From Nothophaeocryptopus gaeumannii (taxonomy: Eukaryota > Ascomycota > Dothideomycetes > Mycosphaerellales > Mycosphaerellaceae): a stretch of 64,000 nucleotides of DNA. The position numbers were made by a program, and so were the translations under genes. Below the pieces are notes generated by a model that searched no databases, had not been told where the DNA came from, and saw only the letters and a list, made by a program, of their open reading frames with translations. Location of the stretch: contig JASISA010000019.1 of the NCBI GenBank assembly GCA_031771865.1, positions 1,116,001-1,180,000 of the forward strand. Direction: 5' to 3'. Every line of letters begins with the position of its first letter. Within the stretch, counting starts at the first letter, position 1. Shown here piece after piece: positions 1 to 8,647 of this stretch.

Positions 1-1
1 C

Positions 2-352
2 AACGTCCTCTTCGAAGACCGAGACGGGATCATAAAACTCATCCAGGATACCAACGAACGCATCGATCGCCTCTCCATGAACGTCAAGGCTTTAACCATC
101 CAACGCGGCAGCGCCAGCCCTTCACCAGCCCTCTCTCAGCGCCTTCCAGTCCGCAGCACCAACGGCGACCTCATTGACTTGGATGTGCCGAAGGGCCAGT
201 CAGCCGTGAGTCTCAAGGAGAACCGGCCAGTGGGTACCATTCGTTCGTTCAGCCCTGGTAAGCCCTGGGCGAACCAGGGAGGCGCTTGGCGGCAGATTAG
301 GGAAGGCGTTACCAGAAACGTATCATACGGACGGCTTGTGGCATTGCGGTGA
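2..352 (+). CDS. C-terminal end of an unidentified protein (partial)
   Basis: An open frame enters from the left edge (first full codon at base 2) and ends at the TGA at 350-352, giving the last 116 residues of a longer protein. The first part looks helical (IKLIQDTNERIDRLSMNVKA) and the rest is Ser/Pro- and basic-rich. I recognise no domain and do not assign a function. The tail is continuous with no visible splice site; the codon pattern is compatible with coding. The gene converges on the fluoride exporter, whose stop lies at 578. Confidence 0.6.
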   Translation, partial: NVLFEDRDGIIKLIQDTNERIDRLSMNVKALTIQRGSASPSPALSQRLPVRSTNGDLIDLDVPKGQSAVSLKENRPVGTIRSFSPGKPWANQGGAWRQIREGVTRNVSYGRLVALR

Positions 353-577
353 GTGCACACTGGTATGAGAAGACCTTGGGCTGGGAGAGACTGAGAATCG
401 GGTCTTTCTCTTCTTCTATTGACAAGTAGATCAATACGTACAAATTGGGGTATAATATTATCTCAAGACATTAAAAATTGCACATCTCAAATGTGCTCAT
501 GCAAGATCGCGCTCATGCGGACACAGACGCACCGTTCTGCTCTAGATCATCAGCTTCCACCTTTATGGCCCTCTAGA

Positions 578-2425
578 TCACCCATGAACCTTCGAAGGAT
601 ATCCCGTATTACAAGTCGGCTCACCAAACCCAACACTCCACTGCACACTCCCCATAATAATCACCATCAAACACAAACCTCCCACCAAGCTCGCAAGCGC
701 ATACGCATACCCATGCCTCCTCTTCAAATTATTCATTTCCGCCACCCACGTACTCACAGTCGTCAAACATCCACAGAACCCATCCTGAACACCTTGCAAT
801 ACCTGACATCCTACCCTCCCACCGCCTACCATTCCCGCCCTCCCGACACCGACGTGTTGAATATCGTAACACATCGCCTCGATCGCTGTGCCGAACATAT
901 TTACCGCGAATGTTCCTAGCGGGAAGGAGGATACGAGGCCGTTGAGGTGGAGACTTGCGTAGAAACGAAGTAAGCAGCCAAGAGGTGCGAAGACGAGTGC
1001 GAACAGGACTTCTCCTCGCCAGGTTTCGTTGCTCCATGTTCCGCGAGAGGAAGGGCCGTCGGGTCGGGAGGGAGGGAAGATGGCTAGGAAGATAGCGCCG
1101 AGCCAGCAGCCCCAGGCTAGGAAGACCATGACCGGGTCGAAGAATTTCCGAATGAAGGGTACGGGGAGGGTGGGGATTATTCGGCCGAGGGCGAGGGCGG
1201 TGTGGGCGCCTATGAGGAGGCCGCCGAGGGAGAGGGCGAGAGTGTAGATGATGACTGCGAGGAGGGCTTCGAAAGAGTAGCCTCCATTTCGGTGGATGGT
1301 GTTCGATGGACTGAGAGATCCGGAAGCGGAAGCGTAGTTGTGACTTATGGGCGAAGGGAGATTGTTGGATAGGGCGAGGAAGAAGTCTCTGGCAAAACTG
1401 GAGAAGGAGGTGAAGCTGCCACAGAAGCCGGTTGCAAGTCCGATGTACAAAGGTATCACCTTCTTGCGTTTATTCATTTCAGCTTTTTCTAGCGTTTGTA
1501 GGTCGCCGTCGTGTTTCTCGCCTTGTGCTGCAATTTGGGCGTGTTCTCTGAACAAGCTCTGGTCCTCTCCTAGAAAACCCATGATGAAAGAACCGCCAAA
1601 GTTAGCCCATACCACAGGTGTGACGATGGGCGCGCTTGGATAGAACGTGATCCATTGCACTCCTAGTCTGGCCAGTGTCCCCAAGATGGAGAAGAATATT
1701 AAATATGATATCGTGTATAGTTCGTTAAGGATTTTGGGAGCCGGCTTCTCGGTACGAATGAGTTCTCCGGGATTTTTTCTCGAATATTGACGAGGCGTCT
1801 CCTCTGAATCGCGTCCACGCTCGGCATCCCGAGACTGCTTGTGTTGCGTACTCTGCGCCGTGGTTGCTGCAGAGAGTCGCTGTGTTTTGGGTAAAGGTGG
1901 CAAAGCTGAAACCTCAGACAAATTCTGATCCTGATTCCGGGATTTGCGACTTGCTCGACTCGCGCCACTTGATCGTCTACGCGTTGCGTCTGGTCTTGCG
2001 TCTGGTCTACTGAAATTTTTCACAGAATGTGTAGATCTTCCACGCGTATGTTCCGAGTGCGGCCGGTCTGAATCTACTGGGAGGGGATGCGGCGTAGCAT
2101 TATCATCCAAATGTTCGGGGTCTCCAGATTCCCGGTAGCTGGCGCGCTGACCTCTGTACTTGGGATCGTCCAAAGGCTCGGGTTCTCCCGCTTTTTGATA
2201 GCTGGCACGTTTCCCTTTCGATTTGATTGTTGTTTGACTGGCGATAGAGACTGGCCGTGAACGTCTTTGACTGCCGCGTTGTGCGTCGTAAACACTTTCC
2301 CTGCGGCTTCTGCTGGTACTTGTCGATCCTCTCCGCGTTCGCTCGACTGGACGAATATCATCCTCGAAAAATGGTTCGGTCGGGTAGTACTCCTCCGGAA
2401 GACCGGGCCATGATGATTCGGCCAT
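578..2425 (-). CDS. FEX1: Fluoride export channel (CrcB/FEX family), two fused CrcB repeats
   Basis: Predicted plasma-membrane fluoride channel, 615 residues, no intron. Residues 1-230 are a hydrophilic Ser/Arg-rich cytosolic N-terminus. Two CrcB repeats follow. The first (about 235-420) carries ANFGGSFIMG and TGFCGSFTSFSSF; the second (about 440-600) carries AVNMFGTAIEA and DGFCGCLTTVSTW. The two-repeat fusion is the eukaryotic FEX arrangement, in which the asymmetric halves form one dual-topology channel that removes F- leaking in as HF. The N-terminal region holds a short internal duplication, RASY(x)3GxPExLDD, at about residues 74-108. The start is the first ATG of the frame. It is divergent from the phosphoribosyltransferase at 3006. 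The family call is firm; the long N-terminus is less conserved in the family and its role is unknown. Confidence 0.92.
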   Translation of the reverse strand: MAESSWPGLPEEYYPTEPFFEDDIRPVERTRRGSTSTSRSRRESVYDAQRGSQRRSRPVSIASQTTIKSKGKRASYQKAGEPEPLDDPKYRGQRASYRESGDPEHLDDNATPHPLPVDSDRPHSEHTRGRSTHSVKNFSRPDARPDATRRRSSGASRASRKSRNQDQNLSEVSALPPLPKTQRLSAATTAQSTQHKQSRDAERGRDSEETPRQYSRKNPGELIRTEKPAPKILNELYTISYLIFFSILGTLARLGVQWITFYPSAPIVTPVVWANFGGSFIMGFLGEDQSLFREHAQIAAQGEKHDGDLQTLEKAEMNKRKKVIPLYIGLATGFCGSFTSFSSFARDFFLALSNNLPSPISHNYASASGSLSPSNTIHRNGGYSFEALLAVIIYTLALSLGGLLIGAHTALALGRIIPTLPVPFIRKFFDPVMVFLAWGCWLGAIFLAIFPPSRPDGPSSRGTWSNETWRGEVLFALVFAPLGCLLRFYASLHLNGLVSSFPLGTFAVNMFGTAIEAMCYDIQHVGVGRAGMVGGGRVGCQVLQGVQDGFCGCLTTVSTWVAEMNNLKRRHGYAYALASLVGGLCLMVIIMGSVQWSVGFGEPTCNTGYPSKVHG

Positions 2426-3005
2426 TGTTGTTTACCCAGGTGATGCTCGTGGTATTGGTCGCGGCAGTCAAGGATGTTTCATATGTAGCCCAGGGTTGTG
2501 ATCGAAAAGAAGGAAGGGGGACCTGGTTGCTTTTGGGGTGGCATCTCAAGGTTCCAACGGGTGGCACGGGAAAATCTCCGCCTTTCAACCTTCTGGCAGT
2601 TGAGTGTTAGCGTGAAGACGCGTTGTTTACTATCATCTTAGGCCATTATCGTGTGGAGACGGTGTGTTTGGGATATGATATGTGAGAGTCGATTCCTCCT
2701 CTCAAACCTCACACAATCCTGATGCGACTGCTGCTCCAGGACCGCGTTCTCGCCGTGATGTTGACGATCGAGTCTTGAAGAAAGTCTGGGGTGACCGTTG
2801 CCCATTCAAATTGTGGCTTCGGCGATTTCGCGGCGAGATCCGCTGCTCCTGGTGCTGGCCTATCGAAGCTATCACCGCAGCCATGAAACGCATTGCATAA
2901 CAAAGACATTCTCTGATAGCAAGCATCCACCTCAAAAGACAACCCTTGCTTGTAGAAAAAGCTTCTGCAGTGCCTCAACAACCCATAGCCTGCCAGAATC
3001 TCACC
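2426..3005. other. Divergent intergenic region, fluoride exporter / phosphoribosyltransferase
   Basis: 580 bp between two divergent genes, presumably holding both promoters. Short overlapping open frames occur on both strands, but none has a coding signature. I see no clear TATA box or other named site. Confidence 0.5.
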
Positions 3006-3776
3006 ATGTCCTCCTCCAACGTCCACGTCTCAACCCATCCATGCGTACGCGCAAAGCTCAGCCAGCTTCGATCTGCATCAACCAATGCCAAAGACACCAA
3101 GCGCCTCGTCCATGAGATTGCAACCATAGTAGGCGTCGAGGCCTTCGCGCATGGCCTGGGAGTCGAACAAACAGGCACAGTAAGTCCCACACTCTCTCCA
3201 TCCTCAGCCATACATTGGCTGACCAGAAACAGCAGGTAGGCAGCGGCTAACATGTACGTGTTATGTGTGATGTAGGACCAATCCCCTCTCGGCTACTCAT
3301 ATCCAACCGAAGACATAACGCCCTCAAACATCTCCCTCGTACCGATCCTCCGCTCCGGCCTAAGCATGGTAGATGCCGTGGAGACACTCCTCCCATCCCC
3401 CGTTTCCGTACATCATCTGGGCATGTACAGAGAAAAGAGCACGCTGCAACCTGTAGAATACTACAACAATCTTCCCTACCACAAAGCTGGCAAGACGTCA
3501 AAAATTCCCCAACTGGCGATCATCGTAGATCCGATTATAGCCACTGGGTCGACTGTCTGCGCAGCAATTGAGACACTGCGGGACTGGGGTGTGCAGCGTA
3601 TCATCTCGCTCTCGGTCCTCGCGAGCCAGACGGGGTTGCAAAGAGCCACAGAAGCATGGCCTGAGGGGGTGGAGTTGTGGGTCGGAGGGGTCGATAAGGA
3701 GACTGATGAGAGGGGCATGATTAAGCCTGGGCTTGGGGATGTCGGAGATCGGCTGTACTTGACGCTTGGGAAGTGA
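3006..3776 (+). CDS. Uracil phosphoribosyltransferase-like protein
   Basis: Two exons, 3006-3179 and 3276-3776, separated by a 96-nt GTAAGT...TAG intron, encode 224 residues. The family converts uracil plus PRPP to UMP in pyrimidine salvage. Visible motifs: VPILRSGLSM (substrate-side loop), MYREKSTLQPVEYY, the PRPP-binding loop IIVDPIIATGSTV, and the C-terminal uracil-binding PGLGDVGDR. The spacing resembles bacterial Upp and the length fits the family. The intron is phase 0 and the frame is open on both sides. The start is the ATG in ctcaccATGtcc. A neighbouring type-I PRTase activity cannot be excluded, but the C-terminal PGLGDxGDR is characteristic of UPRTases. The yeast counterpart is FUR1; orthology was not established here, so no symbol is given. 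Confidence 0.88.
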
Positions 3777-3928
3777 GGGTGAGAAGCTCTCGAAGTTTGA
3801 GAACAATTGGAACCACCTGGTGTCAGTCACAATCCAAAAGCGGTCAATAGATTACGAGCGAGCTTTGCAGCCGCTTAAGAATACGACGATGACGATGCAA
3901 GTCCTAGTCGCTTCTATTGCACATCCTT

Positions 3929-4131
3929 TTACCTCTCAATCCACTCCAACAACAACGGCGTAATCCTTTCGGGACACTCCTCAGGCAGATGATGTCCAAA
4001 CCCATCCGGAATCCCTTCATACCTCACCTTCCCTTCCACCCAGTTACTCCAAGCCTTCTCAATATCATGCATAAACTCGCAAACATGTCTGGGAAGCCAT
4101 GATAGATGCCGGAGTAGTATCTAGGATATTT
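3929..4131 (-). pseudogene. C-terminal fragment of an alpha/beta-hydrolase-like protein
   Basis: Minus-strand reading ending at the TAA at 3931-3929 gives about 55 residues including WSNWVEGKVRYEGIP and GHHLPEECPERITPLLLEWI. This resembles the end of an alpha/beta hydrolase, where the catalytic His sits in a GHxLPEExP context. Just upstream a different frame carries YYSGIYHGFP, so a frameshift is likely near 4085-4095. No start, nucleophile motif or N-terminal half is present: the trace dissolves into AT-rich DNA beyond about 4100. I read it as a truncated gene relic. The family assignment rests on one short motif. Confidence 0.45.
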
Positions 4132-4368
4132 TACTATTATATTTGAACCCGAATCTTACTTTCCTCTTCTTTATGAGCTATACAAATATGTTAGCCTCGC
4201 CTATCCCTTACCTTTGCTAAGGAACTTTACTCTATTACTAAAGGCAACACGACACACGGCTACGGACTACTACAATATATAGAACGAGCAAGTTACAAAA
4301 AGGTACAAGCTACTTATATCCTAGCTCATTGCCTTTAACATATATACTAATTTCAACGATTGATTAGG
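4098..4368. repeat. AT-rich, stop-dense pocket (probable RIP-degraded repeat)
   Basis: Composition shifts abruptly to TA-rich sequence with stops in all frames (for example around 4125-4200 and 4320-4360). In ascomycetes this is typical of repeat-induced point mutation of a former transposon. No terminal repeats or protein trace can be read. It adjoins the truncated hydrolase and the small secreted-protein gene at 4369, for which it would be the promoter. Confidence 0.5.
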
Positions 4369-4628
4369 ATGCTCTCTTTACGGATTATAATGTTATGGCT
4401 TTTAGCAGCTGCTCCAACTGCTTTTGCAACAGCAACATGCAACGCCAACCTTATATGCAAATGCTGTACCGCCCCAGATGTAGGATATAATTCCGTTCGG
4501 CGATCAGTATAACTTAGGCTAACCCGATGATTTAGGGTTTTGGGGGTTGGGTGCATACTAATCCAAAGGACCCCACCCAGTGTATGTGTTCAACAGATGC
4601 ACTGGGTTGTAAGTTTGGCTGTCGCTAG
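4369..4628 (+). CDS. Small secreted cysteine-rich protein, two exons (new prediction)
   Basis: Exon 1 (4369-4479) and exon 2 (4536-4628) are joined across a 56-nt intron with GTAGGA donor, CTAAC branch site at 4519-4523 and TTTAG acceptor. The intron is phase 0 and both sides are open. The product has 67 residues. Residues 1-22 form a signal peptide (MLSLRIIMLWLLAAAP core, likely cleavage after FATA), leaving about 45 residues with eight cysteines at 24, 30, 32, 33, 53, 55, 62 and 66 (CKCC early, QCMC and GCKFGC late). Without splicing, exon 1 runs to a stop after 47 residues and loses half the cysteines. Size, cysteine density and location beside an AT-rich pocket match candidate fungal effectors or antimicrobial peptides, but I recognise no family and assign no activity. 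Transcript support is unknown. Confidence 0.6.
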
Positions 4629-5826
4629 TATTGGAAAAATTGAAGATCAATCTCTCCTGCTACGACCTATCGGTGTCGCCAATGGCACCGCTACTCGAAG
4701 TGGCCAGTAGCAAGATGTGGCAAGGTAGCAATGCGGGACATCGCTACAGCAGCGTGTTATGTATACAGTCCTTACAGTAATAGTTAGTTACGTCAATCAT
4801 CATTAGGTTGCTAATGATTCAGCGACATGGTAGAGACCAAGCTCGCAGGGTCCGTTCTTTCGTATCTGCTAAAGATATATGTCTCAGTATTTTGAGCGGT
4901 CTCATTTCCGCCAGCCTGAGTGAACTACGGGCTTATGTCTCTGTGAGGAATCGCTGGCTGTGAAGCACTTCCGAGTATATGTTCGGGGCTGTCAAGATGC
5001 CAGAGAATGGAAAGGCCGTCGTGCTCCCTGCAGTTCTGAGTGTTCCGGGAAGCCTGCTGTGCGATGAACTAGAAGATGCACGAAAGACGCATTGGTCTGC
5101 TTCCGTGGTGCTCACTCTGCATGTCTCTTACATTCGCGAATGCTTGAGCCCTGCCAAGCAACGCCGCGCTTCGCTGTTCTTAATGCGAGCAAGCACACGG
5201 AAGGTGAGACAAGAAAAGCGCGACGTGCGTGTAGCCAAGAATCGTTAAGAACAAGCCGACGAGTTCCGTGCTGGGTGTGCATGGGCTTTGGGTGGAGCAA
5301 CGAGTGGAAGGTTTAGCAAGGTTTCTGCTGGGCAGGAGGATACTTGGCTATTCTTGTCCTCTCGATCAAGTCGATGCCATGCCATATAGGACGCTGTGTC
5401 GAGAGTCTCCTGGCTCATCTGGCGCGACGGGATGAGCACACCTTCTCATGTCCTTCTGCATGCGTAGTTACTGTAGGGTGATGATTGTTCCGTGCAAGTG
5501 TTTGTTGCAGAAGAGAAGGTTCGAAGAGCCGACGCCGTGCCAAATTGAGACGAGATCGCCAAGGGCTCGCGGCTGGCCTCCCTGCACGCTCCTGCTCATC
5601 AGGGACCCTCCCCTTCGCGCGCCAATAGCACTCACTTCCTCCCCTCCGACTGCTCTTGGGGTCACACGCGAGCGAATACCATCACCCACACGCTTTCCGT
5701 CATACAGAGTACCGATATTGCACGAGTCGACATCTTCACATCCGATGTGGCCGCCGTGAGCGCATCTCCGCCCTTGGCGCCCAGCGCGCGCATAGTCACC
5801 ACGCCTCACCCGATACGAATCGAGCA
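4629..5826. other. Intergenic region upstream of palH
   Basis: About 1.2 kb without a supported gene. The open frames at 4979-5316 lack coding character. Three GCCAAG hexamers, matching the PacC consensus GCCARG, occur at 5153-5158, 5234-5239 and 5558-5563. They are plausible pH-regulatory sites upstream of palH, but hexamers this short are also expected by chance. Confidence 0.4.
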
Positions 5827-8160
5827 ATGTTTCAAGATGCACAAGATATCGCACGACGCCAGCTATGGAACCTGCCGACCGTCACTACAACAAACACACA
5901 GGCGCACTGCACGCCTTTCACTCTCCCCTCGAGCGGCGTTCTATCGCTGGCGGATGACTCCGTCATCACCCTCACCACCGATGTAATCTTTCAGCCCGAA
6001 TGCACTGGTGTCAGCACCGGCGGAGGGGTCTTCTCCGTCGGCCATCTCAAAGACCCCTTCTATGCCTCGACGATTCCCATGGTCTATGTCATATCTGCGG
6101 CGACTGTAATAGCGTGGATTCTGGTGGTCATGCTTACCATCACTCCGCGCACGTCATTCATAGGGGCACCCACCGCGCCAGCTTTCAGTAACGGCCATGG
6201 CATTATTGGAGGAGCGAATGGTGGATTCTCGGGACTGTCGGGCTCTGGATCACGACCCTGGCTACAAAAAGTGGCTGCGATTGCCGTTGCCATCTCCCTC
6301 ACAATCGCTACGGCGGACACTCTTGAAGTCGCGGAGCGGCAGTATGGCGTAGGATATATGGATGCTGCAGCATTGCGCAAAGAAGTCCTTGGGTCACTGG
6401 AAATTCGAATCACACGGGTCATATCGGACATCTTCCTCTGGCTTGCTCAGGTCCAAACGTTGATACGCCTGTTTCCTCGGCATCGGGAAAAGGTGATGAT
6501 CAAGTGGATTGGCTTCGTGTTAATCATCTTTGATACCGTATTCTCGTGCCTGAACTCGTTCTATATCAATTCCGCAGCTAAAGGTCGCCACTTCGCCGAC
6601 GCGATACCCGCGCTCTCTTACCTCTTCGAACTGGCGCTTGGTCTGCTGTACGCTGCGTGGGTATTGTACTACTCACTAACCAAGCGGCGCTACGCATATT
6701 ACCATGGGAAGATGCGTACCATATCTTTGATAGCGCTGCTGTCCCTCGTGTCCGTCCTGACGCCAGTCGTCTTCTTCATTACGGACGTCTCCAATCAAGA
6801 TGTAGCTGGCTGGGGTGACTACTTCAGGTGGGTAGGTGCAGCGGCGGCCAGTGTAGTGGTATGGGAATGGGTGGAGCGAATAGAAGCACTGGAGCGGGAT
6901 GACAAGAAGGATGGGATTCTAGGCCGCGAGATTTTCGACGGCGATGAGATGCTAGACGTGATCCCTGAAGAAGCTGAAGATGGCTCAGCGTGGACTCAGA
7001 GCAGGAATTTGAGTCGGAACTTCAGAAGACACCGGCGCGACGACGGTTTTGGGGGCGGGAACACTGCAAGTCGGGTAGAGAATGGTTTCAGTGGTGTGGC
7101 GCAAAGATTCAGACGACATCAGCAATCGCCAGCTCATTTTCCATTGGGAAGTGCACACTCGGGCTCGACGCCAAACAGCTCTGGCGAGCAATTCAAAAAT
7201 CGGAACGCGCCTCAGGAGACGCAACGGCGGCATCGTGGCATTCTGGAAGGACCAACACCGCCTCCTCAAGTAGCCAGTCCTGTCAGTCGCGCAGACACCA
7301 CGAGTGCAGCAAGCACAGTCTATGTTGTGCATTACCATCAAGCGGCGGATGTGCCTCAGCCTGTCAGGCGGAGGGTGAACCCAAACCGGGCGCAGGCGAC
7401 AGCGGGGCAGCGAGGAGATCAAGGTCATAACGAGAAGGATGTGATGGACGTGGATGACGAATCGCAACCGAACCGCAACCGCGAGACCGGCATATGGCAC
7501 TCAGTTCCCAATCCATTCAAACGGAAGCGCACTTCACCGCCTCAAGAAGTGCAGCGTGCCAGAGAGGCAGCAGGACAGCGGGCGCACACGCCTGCTCATA
7601 ACAACTCCAGGTGGAATGTCATGGACAGGCTAGGTGCGTTTGCCACTGAACAAGGCGATCGCATACGTGAGCGTGGAGCTGCTCGAAAATCAGAGGTGGC
7701 CGATGTCCCTGTGACAGTCATTCCCGCACAGCCACGAGGTAGTAATAGGACGTGGAGCCCGGATGAGCGAGCGCATGTCGAAACATTGGCACCAGAAAAC
7801 GCAGAACCTGCCGCGAACGACTTCCCCGGCTCTACAGGCACCGCTACGACAACGTTGACTGCAAACAGCCAGCAGCTCAAACATAAAACTGGGGTTGGCA
7901 TCACTGACGAAAACACGGTCAACACGCGGCACACAACGCCCACTGTGACTTTCACTCGGACTACCACAAACAATGCGCCGCGAGCAGAGGACATCAGCCC
8001 GGTAGCTGGACGAAGCGCTGGAACCATCGTCGTGCCAGCACCTTCAAGGCGGACACCTTCCCATGGGACGACGCCAACCCCTCCAAACAGAACAGGCGCG
8101 AGCAGAACACCCGGATCAAGCTCCGGATCCAACGGACAGACATCGCCTTCGAACGGGTGA
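5827..8160 (+). CDS. palH: pH-response plasma-membrane sensor PalH/RIM21
   Basis: 777 residues, no intron. PalH/Rim21 senses alkaline ambient pH at the plasma membrane and, with PalF and PalI, starts the ESCRT-linked cascade that activates PacC/Rim101 by proteolysis. An extracellular N-terminus of about 80 residues with two cysteines is followed by seven hydrophobic segments near residues 83-105, 147-165, 195-215, 225-245, 262-283, 297-320 and 333-350. A long polar cytosolic tail of about 425 residues, rich in Arg, Gln and Thr, follows. Conserved PalH features include ITRVISDIFLWLAQVQTLIRLFPR and WGDYFRWVGAAAASVVVWEWVERIEALERDD-type sequence. The frame is open from 5656, but the ATG at 5827 (gcaATGttt) gives the usual family length and places the first membrane segment correctly. 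Confidence 0.92.
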   Translation: MFQDAQDIARRQLWNLPTVTTTNTQAHCTPFTLPSSGVLSLADDSVITLTTDVIFQPECTGVSTGGGVFSVGHLKDPFYASTIPMVYVISAATVIAWILVVMLTITPRTSFIGAPTAPAFSNGHGIIGGANGGFSGLSGSGSRPWLQKVAAIAVAISLTIATADTLEVAERQYGVGYMDAAALRKEVLGSLEIRITRVISDIFLWLAQVQTLIRLFPRHREKVMIKWIGFVLIIFDTVFSCLNSFYINSAAKGRHFADAIPALSYLFELALGLLYAAWVLYYSLTKRRYAYYHGKMRTISLIALLSLVSVLTPVVFFITDVSNQDVAGWGDYFRWVGAAAASVVVWEWVERIEALERDDKKDGILGREIFDGDEMLDVIPEEAEDGSAWTQSRNLSRNFRRHRRDDGFGGGNTASRVENGFSGVAQRFRRHQQSPAHFPLGSAHSGSTPNSSGEQFKNRNAPQETQRRHRGILEGPTPPPQVASPVSRADTTSAASTVYVVHYHQAADVPQPVRRRVNPNRAQATAGQRGDQGHNEKDVMDVDDESQPNRNRETGIWHSVPNPFKRKRTSPPQEVQRAREAAGQRAHTPAHNNSRWNVMDRLGAFATEQGDRIRERGAARKSEVADVPVTVIPAQPRGSNRTWSPDERAHVETLAPENAEPAANDFPGSTGTATTTLTANSQQLKHKTGVGITDENTVNTRHTTPTVTFTRTTTNNAPRAEDISPVAGRSAGTIVVPAPSRRTPSHGTTPTPPNRTGASRTPGSSSGSNGQTSPSNG

Positions 8161-8647
8161 TTTGAAAAGCTTTGGTTGTATTTCCGGTACGTGTACTTTG
8201 TTGAATTTAGCATGGCGCTGGTGATTGGCTTTTTATACCCATCATCATTCGGAAGAGAGACAACGTAGCTAGATGCATATGCAGAAGATGTACATAGATG
8301 ATGAAAGATCGAATCGCTGTTTATGTGCTGTCTCAAGTTGTTCCCTCTTTGCTGTATCGTTCGTAGCGCTCGGGCCAGACGTTGTCCAGGACGTCACTGC
8401 CTTTCGTTGGAAGAAGCTTGGGTGATGCGGCTCGACAGCTCTTCTTGCGCCGCACGTGTGTTGTTGTCGCCTGTCTATCATCTCGTCTACATTGGCTATA
8501 TGCTTCATCTCTGATAGCATTCGTCATTGGCTCATAGCTTGATCCGTATCGCATACAGGCTGTTTGCTTATCGCAACCAAACCGGATCCCTGCAGCTCGC
8601 TTCCTCCAACTTCAACCAAGCTCTTTCCTGCATACACAAAACCAGCC
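8161..8647. other. Intergenic region palH / mvp1
   Basis: 487 bp between two genes on the same strand. It should hold the palH 3' end and the mvp1 promoter and leader. The stretch before 8648 is CA/CT-rich, as in fungal 5' leaders. Nothing else is seen. Confidence 0.5.

Noticed and set aside
7596..8336. 246-codon minus-strand frame at the palH 3' end
   Set aside because: Antisense of the polar palH tail; hydrophobic runs arise from the complementary codon pattern.
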